A stretch of DNA of 64,000 nucleotides from Pholis gunnellus. Taxonomy: Eukaryota > Chordata > Actinopteri > Perciformes > Pholidae. The notes below the pieces were generated by a model. That model saw nothing but the letters and a program-made list of their open reading frames with translations, did not search any database and was not told the origin of the DNA. Below, piece by piece: positions 1 to 13,500 of this stretch. The first letter of the stretch is position 1, and each line of letters begins with the position of its first letter. The translations under genes and the position numbers were made by a program. The stretch is from contig OU342816.1 of the NCBI GenBank assembly GCA_910591455.2, positions 9,588,638 to 9,652,637 of the forward strand. The letters run 5' to 3'.

Positions 1-585
1 ACACATTTACCAAAACTTGTTTATTTTCTTTTTTTTCCTTTTAAGCAATGTATTTTTCTGGCCACTCTTCAATAAAGCCCATCTCGGTGGAGTGTACAGC
101 TTAAAGTGATGAACAGATACTCCAATCTCCTCTGTGGAGCTTTCCAGCACCTTCAGGGTTATCTTTGGTCTTCTTGTTGCCTCTCTGATTAATGTCCTCC
201 TTGCCTGGTCCGTGAGCCTTGGTGCTCTCTTGGCAGGTTTGTTGCGGTGCCACATTCCTTCCATTTTGTAACAATGGAATTAATGGTGCTCCCTTCGATC
301 ATGCTACACTTAGATTGCACACAGGTGGACTTTATTTAACTAATTATGTGACTTCTGAAGGTAATTGGTAGCATCAGATCTTATTTAGGGGCTTCATAGC
401 AAATGAGTTAAATACATGGGCACACACCACTTTAAAGTTTCTTTTTTTAATTTTGCTTCACCAATTTTGTCTTTTGTGAAGGTCCATTACCTAAAATCCA
501 AATAAAAATCCTTTTTTATTTCAAGATTGTAATGCAACATTATAGGAAAAATGCCAAGGGGGTAAAAACATTTTGCAAACAAATG
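1..585 (-). mobile_element. Tc1-like DNA transposon remnant, truncated and internally deleted
   Basis: This is a decayed Tc1/mariner-family element read on the minus strand. Positions about 263 down to 110 encode a piece of the N-terminal helix-turn-helix DNA-binding part of a Tc1 transposase, recognisable by RLTDQARRTLIREATRRPK followed by ITLKVLESS. Below about position 110 the homologous frame is shifted and interrupted. Positions 306-585 match the 5' non-coding end of the common fish Tc1 family: the stretch around 318-345 (ACACAGGTGGACTTTATTTA) and the terminal motif ATGCCAAGGGGG at 551-562. The transposase start region that should lie between these blocks is missing, so DNA was lost near 288-306. 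The other end lies beyond the left edge. It cannot encode a working transposase. Assignment to Tc1 is firm; the exact outer end near 585 is approximate. Confidence 0.85.
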
Positions 586-623
586 CTTAACTGATTTAAT
601 TTAATCATATTTTATGTTTAATA

Positions 624-692
624 CAGTGGTGGAAGATGTACTCGGGTCCTTTTTACTTAATCAAAGTAGCAATTCCATTGTGTTTGTAGATG
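624..692. repeat. Decayed dispersed teleost repeat
   Basis: The stretch beginning CAGTGGTGGAAGATGTACTC, followed by a T-rich ACTTAATCAAAGTAGCAA block, resembles a repeat very common in teleost genomes that starts CAGTGGTGGAAGAAGTA. I recognise the family by its start but cannot name its class with certainty; a non-autonomous DNA element is likely. The copy is short and diverged. Confidence 0.5.
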
Positions 693-2440
693 TCTATTGA
701 ATCAAGTTATTTTAATGAGTGATGTATCCATGTTAATTGTGAATGGATACAACTATTATCTAAACTGTGCTTTTGTGTTTGCCATGTTTCCCACCTGGTG
801 GCAGGAGTGGGAACGCCTGGGTCCGGTTCCCCAGTCTATAACGCACTGGCTTTCACTAGAAGTCACTTTCTCACTCTTCTCCTTACAGGCACCCATTGTA
901 TTCAGTATGTTGCTTTAGTTTATCATCATGCTTTGTTTTGCACCTTACAAGACACACACACATCCATTATGATCCTCATGTATACTTACACCACTGATTA
1001 TCCTGACATCTACATCTTAACAATTCTTATTTAGCATCTTCATTTGGTTTAGATAAAGCTTATTTTTGTTAAATGTCCATTTGGTGTGAAGCCCTTTATA
1101 GTTATGGCCTCCTGAGCCAGGTCACAACAATATAAACAACTGAAATAATATAATACCACACAGACATTTTAAATTGGTTTAAAGAAAGACATAGTGCTTA
1201 TATTCTGTTATTTTCGTGGATTTTGAAGTCTAACCTTCAGTGTGCTTGTAATATTAGACTAACATGTTCTCAGACACGGATGTCAGATTCATTCAACGCT
1301 GTTCAATACAAGAGACATCGTGTGTAATTAAGTTTGAAATTTTGTCCTCATCAGAGCCTATAATTTGTCCTGCTTACTAATCTTAGCTCCCTGTCATTGA
1401 TTTGAAGCTGCTTTTAACTGTCTAGCTGTCACTATTCATCCATCAGTCACAAAGCACAGGACACACTATTCCCTAATTATCCTGTGATCTTATATATTTG
1501 TGCTATGCCTACAATATATGCCACACATTATCTGAATAAAATTTCATCGTGTCTCGAGAGAAGTCTGGAAATTTGTTTAAACACTGAAGCAACATGTTCA
1601 ACATTTTGCCAAATTGTATCTCCAAGCAGATCGGTGTCAGTCAGTGTACTTTTTAAGTGCCAGAATAATGCATAATACAAAATGTGTGCACAAATATAAA
1701 ATGATATATTATGCTTGAGTGTGAAATTAGCTTTCATTACATGCCGATCAGTGTCAAGTAAATTAGATTCATGGATATGGAGTTAAAGTTTTAGAATTCT
1801 ATTTTTTCTAAACAATATCTTAACTCAAAACACTTCCTAGCAGCTGTCAAACTGTGTCTCGAATGATAAACTCCTCCTGGCAAAATAAAGGTCTGCAAAT
1901 GCAAAGTACACCCTTGTGCCTCCGAAGAGATGTTTGTGAAAGTCAAGGTTAAAGCTGCATACATAAAGCACAAAGTAGTTGTCATGCAGAGACTAGACCA
2001 GGGCTGCAGACTGTGAGATAGATTAGATAACACTGGAGCTGACGGAAGCATCCACAGGACTCCCGTCTTCTGCCAGGATCCAGAGAGGTCAGGAGATTAA
2101 AGCTTCAGCTCAACCACAGGGAAATGTGGCGTATCTTATGGTCAACAAGAGAGCGTCGATCCTGCGTGGTAGACCAGTAAATTGATCAAGCAGCATTATA
2201 AGTATGACATTCAAATGAATCAGACTCAGAATCATGTTTTTGTCAGTCAGGACCATCAGTTAAGCTCATAAACGGTGAATAAGATGGAGCCAGATAAAAT
2301 ACTGGGAGTTTATCAGTTAGCAACCACTGTCTTCACTGTCACAGCTCTGCTGCTTCAATAAGCCTCTGCCATGTTAGTTTTTCTCTCCTCAGCCGCAGAA
2401 TGGCAGCCATATCTAATTGGCCAATCTGATTCGCTTCTCT

Positions 2441-2441
<1 letters not shown>

Positions 2442-2474
<33 letters not shown>
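2442..2474. repeat. (GT)n microsatellite
   Basis: Perfect GT dinucleotide run followed by a short TATATATA block, in non-coding sequence. Confidence 0.95.
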
Positions 2475-2480
<6 letters not shown>

Positions 2481-4919
2481 CACGTTTGTGCATATCCGTG
2501 TGTGTGAGCATGCACCATAGAAACCATCTGTTCACAGTGAGCTAGCATGAGTCACAGACCAAAACTGAGCCATGGCATCTGGGGGTATAGCATCCACTCC
2601 TCCCCGCGCCAATCCCTCCATGCATCTCTCTTTCCGCTCCTTTTCTTTTTTTTCTCCCTTCCTCTCTCCCCTCAACTCATTTTGTCTCATTGAATTTGCT
2701 TTTATCCCCGCATCTCCCTTCAGCTCCTCTTCTCCCGTCAGCTGTCTGCTCAGTTTACCCTTCCGTTTATTCGATTTTCACCGAAAGAGAAGAGTGATAC
2801 AGGTGATAACGCTCTAATAATGCAAAGTTTGGAGTCAGCATGGCTCAAAGGCACAGACTTCATCAGCTTCCTTCTGCTGGATTCTCCCCTCAGCTATGTA
2901 ATGGAGTCTGTCAATCACAGTAGAATTAACAATGTATCCCTATAGGTTTTTTACAAGCATGGATGCTCTCTCTCTAATGTACATACACACATCTCTGAAA
3001 CACCATAGGGGACGTCAGCACTAAAGGGAGGACTGGTTTAATGGCTAATCAATGTCATATAGAGTGACCTGTAGCACCCCTAGATGCTAGACAAACACAC
3101 ACGTAATTGCATGCATACGTATATGCAAACAGGCGATAAGAATCAATCAAGGCCAGACCAGTTTAGCTCAAAGTCACCTTGGTTACCTGAGTGCGAGGGT
3201 GTGTAAGTTCCATTTTTATGCTCATGTATCTGAATTGTTTCACTTAAAAATAATCTGCAGTGCGTCTTTGAAGGCTAGTAGCTTTTACTTCGCAATAAAA
3301 CACATCTAGTAGTATCTAGCTATGCAAATAGTTTTGGTTTTATGTCACCATCTTTTTCTCAACGCTGTGAGCACAAATTTCCATTAACGACAGGTTTTTT
3401 GGGATGGAGGCAGAAGCTGTGTGAGTAATTTGGGCAACCCAACCCTTTAACATTGTGATTCTGTACTGATGTCTGTGCAAATTACATCACATTCTCCCAT
3501 TCCAAGTCGCTTTCCTCTGCCTCTCCAAAGACACATAATTCCACTTGCACATATACAGTGTGTGTGTATATATATACACGCACACGTAGCTGCATGTTAC
3601 ATTGATCAGAGCAGGTTGACGAGCTACGACAGTGGAAGTTTAAACTCTAGGGATCCTTCCGCTAACCCACTTTACTAGAGCCTGGCAATCCTTTCCTCCC
3701 CATCGCTCTATTCCTTAATGATTTCTCCTAACATCCAGAGCCCTAATGGAGTCTGTTTTGCTTGCTGATCAATGGGGAAAACGAGGAACTGAGCCTGGCT
3801 CTCTGTCAGAGGGAGGTGCTGGGTTGCTGCGGCTCCCTCAACATCCTTGATGGAAGCATGTGTGAGAACTCATCTGTCAATCCTTATGTTCTTTGATCTG
3901 AGTTGGAGCGCAGTATGAGGGGGCAAAGATCCCCGAGTAGTACCTTAAATAATCACCAAATGCATACATCACGTACTTCCATACATGCACAAATAAACAC
4001 AGATTAAACAAAAAACGAGCCTTTGGAAATCAGAAACTGAAGATTGTTTGCCAATCTCACTTAATTCTTCTCTCCACATTGGGATTTCACTAACTTGCTT
4101 CGAATCACAACATCCGTCTACAAATGGGTTTGTGTAGTGACTCAGAAACATGCCCTAATATTTCACACATTGCCTTGGGCAACATAAGGATTTCAAAATG
4201 CAATTATTGTTGGATAAATTTGATAATATCTAATATTCAAATCATGGAATAGCTTAACTTTGAACGAAATGTCACCCCTATTTTTTTCAGCTTTCCTAAA
4301 TTGCCCTGGGGACAAAAAACAAAGTCTCAGCATTTCATCATCATGCAGTACTCAAACTTTTAGGTTAAAGCACTTGCTAATTTATGTTTATATCCAGCCT
4401 GTTTCATACACAGTAATGATTTTGCAAGGAACATTATGAACAATCAAACGAGACGAATTAACCCAGATTCAGAAAAGAGAGGAGATAGTTTTTTAAAGCT
4501 TTAAAACATTTCTTTTTAAATGTTTCCCAAATAAAGGTTAGACAAAAAGACATCAAACAACCCTCTGGTTAAAGCTCCACACGTGCTCGCACACTGGGAG
4601 AGACAGAGCAGGAGCTACAGTTTAGTCTTGAAGGTTCAACCAGAGTGAGAGTTCAAAAGCCTCGCAGCTAAAGGTCAAAAGCACCACACGGAGACAAATA
4701 GGGGAAGTTAATGTTCCTGCTCTCCCCTCCTGCCTGTCACACACACACAGAAATGAACTTCAAAGGACCATCTTTTGCCTCTCATGTCTATCATCCATGA
4801 CTCCAGTTTGGTCTTGCCATGCTCCGAGCAGCAGCAGTTCAACAGCAGGAAGAGGAACATTGTGCTGCAGGCTCTACTTTGACAACTTCTAGTCTTTTGC
4901 ATTCTGCTGGGAGTTGTTC

Positions 4920-4921
<2 letters not shown>

Positions 4922-4959
<38 letters not shown>
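4922..4959. repeat. (GT)n microsatellite
   Basis: Perfect GT run of about 19 units in non-coding sequence. Confidence 0.95.
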
Positions 4960-4961
<2 letters not shown>

Positions 4962-5748
4962 AGATTTATAAAGTGGTCAAATGCCTAAGGAGTTTTGGAC
5001 TTAGGTGACACTGGAGTAAATCTGGAGATATTGGCAGCTGTTTAAATAGACAATATGCTAACCAGCAGGAGTTTAGGTCAGTGTGCATTGTGTATGTTTA
5101 TCTTAAGGGTTTATTTAGTTGACGCACTTGTTGCAGTAAAATAAAAGTCTGATGTATGTTGCTAAGAATTAATCTGTGATCTCTGGTCAGAAATGTACAG
5201 CAGAAGGTCATCGATTCAAGATATTGATATTTGCATGGTAATTTTATTTATTTATTTATTATAAGTACCGAGCAAATTATGCTATTATCTGCAGGAAATG
5301 GAGGCTAAATTAAATACTGTCAATTGAGTTGCATTTGTCTTCGACAACAAACAAAAAAGGAAATCTGAAAATCTAAATAGTTAGCTGCAAGCGTCAGTTA
5401 GTGGCATATAAGCACCCAAGTGTGCTGGAAACTGTGTTTCCAGCTCATTACTGTTCTGCTGGTCTTTTGACATTACGACTGGACAGATTTACTTTAGATG
5501 CTGTAGGGTATTAAGGATCACTTAAGCATGTTGATTGCTACAGGGCCACAGCTTTTAAGATCTATTTAAATTATGTTTGAAATGAGGGTTTAAAATCTAG
5601 GAGGAGATTTAAAAATATGTTCCATAGAAAATTCAGGTTGGTGGAAAACCCAGTGTGGAGGAAAATCATGTCACCATGCGCAACAGATTCAGTTGACGAG
5701 AATATAGGGATCAAAAGACAAAGAGAGAAGAGAAGTGTTCACTATTGC

Positions 5749-5880
5749 TCCAGCTAATGATTGTTTTCTTAATCAATTGATTAACTGTTTGGTCAGAAAA
5801 AAGGAGGAAGCTGGAACCGGTAAACGCTTGGCATTTCTGCCTAAAGAATGACTGAAACAATTAATCATTTCAGCCCTATT
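5749..5880 (-). repeat. Decayed dispersed teleost repeat (ATTAATCGATTA type)
   Basis: The stretch TTCTTAATCAATTGATTAAC followed by TGTTTGGTC is, on the minus strand, like the end of a repeat common in fish that carries alternating TTAATCGATTAA motifs next to a GACCAAACA motif. A second TTAATCATTTCAGCCCT block near 5862-5878 resembles its other terminus. The class is not known to me. Divergence is high. Confidence 0.45.
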
Positions 5881-7261
5881 GCGCACACACATGCCAACAC
5901 ACTTGGGCAATGCTCACAATGCAATTAGAGCACTACTCATTGATCTAGGCCTTTCATCTATAATGGTCCAACCCAAACATGCAGAAACTGTTTAATGTGT
6001 AGGCCTGTATGAAATATATATATAGCTTTAGAAATAAGAATCTCCACATTTATGCCACTTTAATAAAAAAAAACACTGCTGTGGAAACCCAAGGGAGTCC
6101 TTTTTTTCCCTGTTCCACTGTAGCTGAAAAGGTGCCTCCCCCACATTACCGCACAGTTTGTATTCATTTCCAACCAATGAGGGAGAGAAAAGGGGGGAAG
6201 GAGGGAATGGACTGATGACATAACAGGGGGCCTGACATGCGTGAGAATGGAGGTGCTTACGTCAACTGTAACTGGGAGAGGAAGAGCAAGCATTCCCTAT
6301 GTAGGTCACATTAAAAACACATGCAGCTACAAATTCAGCCAACTAACAACCAGCCTGCCGAGCTGCATTGAAATCCCAACTGTAAGTACAGCTCCAGTTC
6401 TCTGTGAAAATGAGCACTATCAATACGATACTGTTAGCTCTGCTCATGCTGACTGAATTTGCAGCACAGACCTAGTTGAGAGCCTGTGCCATGTTATTTC
6501 TTTCATAGATGTAAGACAAAAAAGCTGAGCTGTCATATGGGGGAAGTGCCGTGCCCTTTCAGTATATCAATGATTTATCACAGTAGTGGGAAATTTATAT
6601 TTTCTATTTTTATAAAGTAAGTCGTTCTGCCTTCTTGTCTGTAATATCACAAGAACTTTGCACCATTGCATCACCTTTTACTCTTTACTCATGAATCATC
6701 CTCGAGCAAATTAAGCAATTACGTCACAACGTTCCACAGCTCTAGCCTTAATGATAATGACGTTAATGAATTAATATTGGTGCCATCTATTTGGGTCAAT
6801 CGTGTGTGATACATGCACAACACACAGTGAAACTTGAATGCATTGAAACCTTGTCTAATCATAATACCCAGAGATTAACAATAAGTTGATTGCACTGGCA
6901 ATATCTATTACCATAAATATCCCTCACAGTGTGTCCTCATGTGTTACAGAAAATGTGCTTTGCAAAACTGCAGCCCTACAGTTGTTATTGACCGGGTGCT
7001 TGTGTATGAAAATACAGAGTTAAGAATAAATTGTAACAGGGTGGAGCACGGGAAGAGGAAGCAAACTGTAACATAATGAATGTGGGAGGGGGCTGTTTAT
7101 GCAAACTATATGCATAATGGGATAGAAGAAAGCAATGAAGACAGTATGGTGATGATAACAGTGTACTTGTGAAAGTACCATTGAGATTTACAAATAGAGA
7201 GCAGCACATTCTCACAAACGGTAGCACTGGCGTCGACAGATTTTGTAACGAGTGGACTCAC

Positions 7262-7519
7262 GGTGAGCTGTCCTGCAGTGGTCACCCTGATTGCTGTCAG
7301 CAGACTGGGCCGAGGAGGCGGACGAGACGCTGGAGCTCCTGACGAAGCCGAAGGCTGCCAGGCGGCCCGCGGGGAGGCGGCTGGAGCTGAAGCCTGGGGG
7401 GCGCAGGCCTGACTGGCTCGCTTTGGGAAGCGGGGACCTGGAGGCCATGGCCTGGGGCTGTGGCGCTGCGGTCGCTGGAGCAGCAGGAGGAGGAGCATGA
7501 TGGGTGAAAACCTGGTCAT
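7262..7519 (-). CDS. mtus2: mtus2 coding exon 3 (conserved SGLRPPGF block)
   Basis: The acceptor is TGAACAG just above 7519 and the donor is CACC/GTGAGT at 7262/7261. The exon is 258 bp, entering with two bases of a split codon and leaving with one. It encodes a Pro/Ala-rich start and then the most conserved block seen in this gene, SGLRPPGF through FGFVRSSSVSS. A longer open frame over the same bases (7106-7564) is out of phase with the neighbouring exons and is a shadow. Confidence 0.85.
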
Positions 7520-10500
7520 CTGTTCACAATGAAGAAAAAGCACAATGAAGAACCATGGTGTCATTTATTATTCGGAAAACAAAAATACTGTTACATTTAC
7601 ATGGGGTTAACAGGTTGAAAACAAGTTGAATAGATAAAGACAGACGCTAAAGCCTACAGATCACAGTGTAAAAGTGAACCAACAAAATCGGATAGTTGTT
7701 GGACCCTGTTCAGAGCGGGCCGAAGCTACGCTATGATTGGCTAGTCCGCGTTCGAGGGGCGGGACTTAGCTGCATTTTGCTCACTTTGTTTGAGCCGCAG
7801 CCTGTGGTGCTGAACGGACAGCGCCACAAGAGTAGGAAGTAAAAGTGTGTGTGTGTGTGTGTGACTACTGTTATCTCATTAATCACCACTTACATACCAA
7901 CAGCACAGCCTTGATGTTTGTTTCCCCTGCGAATCATTCATCATCCTGTGTTGACTAAGCTCCCATTGGGCACCACAAAGTTTTGTGTTATGACTCTGAT
8001 TGCTACAGCAAGCAAATATGATAACAATACACAACAACCTGGTAACAGCTGCTTTTGGCTCTGACCGTGCTCACAGACTGGGCCGGCGGCCAACAGCTTC
8101 TCTAATGCCAACACTGTTATGACGTTCAATATGACACCCACAATTTAGGACACAGATAATATATCTTTCCAATACATACATACACTGTGTTTGCCTGTGT
8201 TTATAGTTCATTACAGGATCAGGAATTCCTCGTTATTATAGGTATCGATTCTGCAGTTATGCAGTTACTGCATAAAAGCCGTTCCTCTACCGTTCAGGAC
8301 TCAAAACCAGAAAATAATATTAAAGGTTGATTAAAAGAGAGAGGAAGATTAAAAACATATTTCCAGGGAAAGAGAAAGAAAAGACCTGGAATCAAAGAGA
8401 GAAAGGGAGGATAAAAAAAAGTAATCTTAGCTCCATAGTGGCAGCTATTCTCAGTGAGCAATGGGGCTCTCAGTAATCTATGGTTTCCGACAACCAAACA
8501 GATGAAATGTGCAGGCATGAACAACCAAGGCTGCGCACACAGTGGGCAGTGGGAAAATCCTCAGGCCTGGGATAGAAACCCCAGCCTGCACTACACGGTT
8601 TAGATCCTAGACAGAAGAGAAGCATTATCCCCTGCTGGCTGCAGAGATAAGGTAGGCAGCCCTCCTTTCCTCAACTATTTGGCACAGCTGTGGGCTCCAC
8701 ATGCTACAGGGAAATACAAGAAAGGAAGAACTCTGAGAGGGAGAATTCAAGCTCTGCTGGTAGAGAAAGACAAAGTGGGACAGTGCGAGGGAGAAAAGTC
8801 TCCAGTGTATCTCCCCTCCAGCTTCATCAGCGCCAGTATTCACACTTATCACCTCCTTCCTCAATATCTGCCTGTGTGCCACGCGTTCTGTTTATCAGAT
8901 TTGAGCTCGCTCCTCTTGAGTGAGAAGGTCAGGATCATTAACGATGAATGTCCTCATTTTCCTCCTGCCCCCCACCACTCCATTCATCCCCTCTGAGAGA
9001 CGAGTGAGGGAAGTGAGCCTGACAAACACCTTCAGCCTCGATAGCACGGACCTAAGCTCCTGTTAAATGAAGACACACATTATTCATATCAATCTAAAAA
9101 GGAATAGGAAGGGAATGGAATTATTAATATGACTTTGAATGTCCTCTCTTTCTATTCTGTCCTTTGGTTTGTAGTTTCTCACTTTCTTATTCTTATTTCT
9201 TTGCACCTGCAAAATACACTCAATCTGATAAAGCAGCTTTCAAAAACTAAACAAATAGGACAAAAGATGTATGAAAGTATGATTTTGAAAATGCATCATG
9301 AATCACACAACCCTGAGTGTTTTCCTGGGCTTGCCATTTTCTCCCTTTAGCCATTCCACAGATTTTAATAAAACTTTCCCCTTAGGTCTGAAACACCACC
9401 TACAGTCTCAACAACCCCCGAGAAATGAAAACCATTGGCTTTTACTGATCGAGAGAGCATCCTTACTTGAGGTGGATAATATAAATTGGGCTCTGAAAAG
9501 TCAATGGGACAGGCAGGTGGGATAAGCACTATAACGACCAAGCAATTTTAATTAAAGCCCAAGGTGAGTTGCGGCAACCTGCATGGATGTCCTCCACAAA
9601 GCGTTAAATTGCATATTATTAAATGTGATACTTGAGTGCATTGCAATCTCTGCAGAGCTACTCGAGCAAAGCGCGGGGCGTCGCTGCCGTGAAGACGGGA
9701 GGATGAGCGCCTCAATATGCAGAAGTTACAGTAGCTTCATCACAAACGTCCTGTCCTGTAAGTGGATAGTCCTCATTATCATAACAATAGACAGTTTAAA
9801 CCCTACATGGTAATTATGTGAGTAGTGAGAGTACTTTGACTGCTATATACAGTATAATTACTATAATATGTGTACGCTAGACGGAGAGAATTCCCTTCAC
9901 AAAAGCCTGAAAATGTGTAACTCCCAGTGATGAAAAGAAGAAAGGAAACAAAGTGCTTATTGGCACATTTTTTAGGGTTTACGGCTCAGATTTCTCCGGG
10001 AGATGGATGAAAAAAACAACAACAAAAACAACAGAATTCCCTTAATTACATAGCCTACAAGAACCGACACTGACACACACAATGTTGACCCATGCTGTAT
10101 ATACAGCACATATTTTAGCTGGTGTTTATCCATGCGGTCTCTTTAGGGCAGGGTACAGCGGGGATGAGAGATGGTTCCAGCAAGAAGATACTGGTGTTAC
10201 TTAAACCTTAATTGCTTTGCACTTCAAAGCCTGTAGTTCCCAGAGGGCCAAGCAGCACTGAGACGCCACACATATGTATTAATAGGGATTATGGTAAGGA
10301 AGCCAGGCAAATCATAACACTATGCTGATCAATTCACTATGTGCAATTTTGAGTTATGTGTGTTTTGAGTGCACGTGTGAACACGTATGTCACACTCGGT
10401 GAGAGAGCAGATGCAATATGCATGGAAGTGATAAATGGCATAGCCGGCTGATGAGCAAATTCCATACTTGGGTATTCGGCAGCCGAGCTGTAACGTAAAT

Positions 10501-13500
10501 CTGACTTCAGAAGTCAGAGGTGGTATCTGAATTTGAATTTTGCTGTGTGTAGAGAAAGTGTGGGCAAGCTTTTATTTATTTATTTAGTTTTGTAGATGGC
10601 AGCCTTCTGGAGCAGACCCCTCAGAGTATTTCTTTCATAAAACCCTCCAATCAGACCAGCCAAGAGAAATCTCACAGAATGTATTTTAATAACCTGCATT
10701 CATCTCGGGCCAATATCGTTGCTCTGCTCGTTGCTGCAAAGGAAAAGATAAGGTGGCTCTCTCTGGTGTGACTCATTTATTGCTGGAATAAAAGCTGACA
10801 CAAACTCTAAAACGTAACTTGGGGAAATCTCTTACCTGCGTTATCTTGGTTTTTCTGACTGGTGGCTGGGCTGACCGGTTGGACTGGCTGGCTGAAGACC
10901 AGTGCTGACCTCTGACCTTGACTGGGCCCTCTGCCCTTGGCTGAGCCCGTAGTCGCCCTGTTGACAGCTCCCAGACCCAGACGCAGACCTCTGCCAGAGC
11001 GCAGGAGGCTGCCGCTTCCTCCGGCCTGAGTAACCGCTCTCGACTGCAATGCGTCTTCAGCTGTACTCCCTTTAAAACTGACAGATCTTCCCACCTAAAG
11101 ATCAAAATAATGAAATCAACTTCAAAATCCTATTATTGAAAAATATATACTGTACCCTAGGCCCAGAGACTGAACATAAATATGAAGTAATTGAGTGGTA
11201 TTGTGGACAAACTGGGCAAAAAATAATTTGATGCTACCTTTATTATAATTGACCAGCACCAAAGTCATACTTTACATCTATCATTGCAGCCATATCGAAC
11301 ATTCTGTATGAACAAAACAAATTATTAAAATATGATGAGGCTGATCATGAGTATAAAATAGTAAAAGACAACAAGAATTCCTCCATCTTGGAGTGTGTCC
11401 ACTTAATATGGCTGACGCTGTGAGTCGAAGTCACAAACAGCCTGACAACATGCAGGGAAATTGGGATGTTAAACTGTTTAACACCACCGGGGTAATTCAA
11501 GAGTAAGTGTTGTCTCTCAGCAGCGTGTGTGCTGGACAAAATGCCAACGTGCATGTATGCAGTGGCAAATAAAGCGTTGAGAATCCTTTTGTCCCTGTGG
11601 GCTTTGTACTTCAAAATGCATTAACTATTTATTTCTGCATGTTGGTGTTTGACGCTGTATGAATATGTATACCAAATGAAGCTATTTAATCAGAATCAAT
11701 AACGGATGATTTTAAAGCGATAATGAGCAGCTCTTGAGAGAGTGGGAATAAAATGCAGAAGATCTGTAATCAATTATACATGGTTTACTGTGGGATAGAC
11801 ATTATGGACATCAGCTAGTGAAACTGACAGAATCAACTAATTTAACGGAAGAGTCTTTGCACTTAATATGTATAGTATAATGTATATCATAAAGCAAATA
11901 TATCCTGCTAATTGATTTAGGAACTATCATAATTCAATTCTGTACGTTCACTGTTTGTGTGATTGCGTGTAAAAGTGGATTGTGCTTAATCTGAGCAGGA
12001 TAGAAAGCCCCTCTGATGAAAGAGAATGAGCACAATCCCAAACTATAATAGAAGTCAGAATGCAAGCTTCATTCTTAACACATAATACTAATAATACTCA
12101 CCTCAGATGGCGCCCCGTAGAAGGTTTCTGCTTTGCTGCCCAGTGTTGGGGGTGCCGAGTGGCTGTGTGTGTGTGCAGGGGGGACGGTGTGTGTATGTCC
12201 AGGGGGCTTGATACTCCTGTTCAGTATTCCTGACGGGAAGAGGTTTGTCTGCGTCTCCTGGCGGTACTTGTCATAAAGCAGGTTGGAGGCACTGAGCACT
12301 GGGGCTCCTCTGGTTTCTGCGTCAGGCTTGGATGGATCTTTAGCGGTGTCTTTAAAGGAAGTGGTTGTTTGGCCGTATGTGTACGCTGACAGCCTGGACG
12401 GTAGAGAGGATACCTGATAAGGTCCATCAGCAGCCTGGGGCTTGAACTGAGGATTCTTTCGGACGTAAGTAATGATTTTGGGTCGAACTCCTTTAGGTTT
12501 AAGCTTAGGTGATGGGGAGCTCTCTTTAGGGCTGGAGTTGTGGTTAAAGCTCTGCTGGTTGCTAAGAGGCGCTTTGGGGATTCCACTTGTGCTTATATTG
12601 GTTTTGACTGGTGCTCTCATGCAACTGTTGCCATAGCCCTGAGCTGATGTTGTTACAGCAGGGTTGCATCCTGAAGGGATGTGTCTAACCACTCCAGGGA
12701 CATTCCTGGAAACGAGGTACATGGAGGGCTGCTGGCGTGGTGAACCCTGTGGTGTCCTGAGAGGGGAGTGGGGAGGGGTAGATGACCTGGAATCAACCCC
12801 CGTCCTGTTGGGACTAGAGCAATATCTTCTGTATGTAAGCTGCGTCTGGGGTCTCTTCTCGAAAGTGGAAGGATTTGAAGGACTTGAATTATGCCATGCA
12901 GGTATGGCTGGCTGTTTTTCTGAAGGTGGAGCCTCCCTCTGGGCTGCCTGGTTGGGCTGCCTGAGCTGAGAGCCTCCAGATGTGCTGTACAGGTTGGAGA
13001 AATCCGATGGCTCTCGTAAAGACGATTTCGTAAACTGTCTGTTTGACCCACTACTGTGTGACTCTGGAGAGGGGTTGGGGGGAGATGGTTGCCCTGTCTC
13101 AGCTTGATGAGCGTTGGTCTCTGCTAAGCTCCTCGCTCTTCCCACTTCTGTCTGACAGAGGGGTCTGACGAGCTGTTGCCGCCGCGGTGGCATCACCCTT
13201 TCCTCAAATCCTGCCTTCCTCCTTTGGCCCAGCAACCCATCAGAGGTCAATACATTTCTATGATGACTTCCCTCGTCCTGTCTCTGATCCTGGCTGTAGT
13301 ATTGAGGATGGCCTTGTTTCTCCTGAGGATGCGATGGCGGGGAGTTCTGGTTGGCATCTAAAGGGCCTGCCCTTCTTCTGGTCTGGGCTGAGGTAGTGTG
13401 GTTTATATTGGGATAAGGATTGGTCTTAGAGTTGGACAGAGAGACGAGAGACTGCCCTTCTCCGCTACTATCCAGAGCACTCGACAGGCTCCCGCTGAGG

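Larger units (their letters stand above)
586..7261 (-). other. mtus2: mtus2 downstream intron, no exon found
   Basis: After the exon ending at 7262 the next mtus2 exons, which should encode the C-terminal coiled coil, are not found here. I saw no open stretch with mtus2 similarity or paired splice sites. The region is AT-rich and holds GT microsatellites at 2442-2474 and 4922-4959, a decayed repeat near 5749-5880, and the transposon at its left end. It is best read as intron, so the rest of the gene lies to the left of the window. Confidence 0.6.

Noticed and set aside
7106..7564. 152-codon open frame on the minus strand
   Set aside because: It overlaps the mtus2 exon 7262-7519 in a different frame and does not fit the phase of the neighbouring exons.
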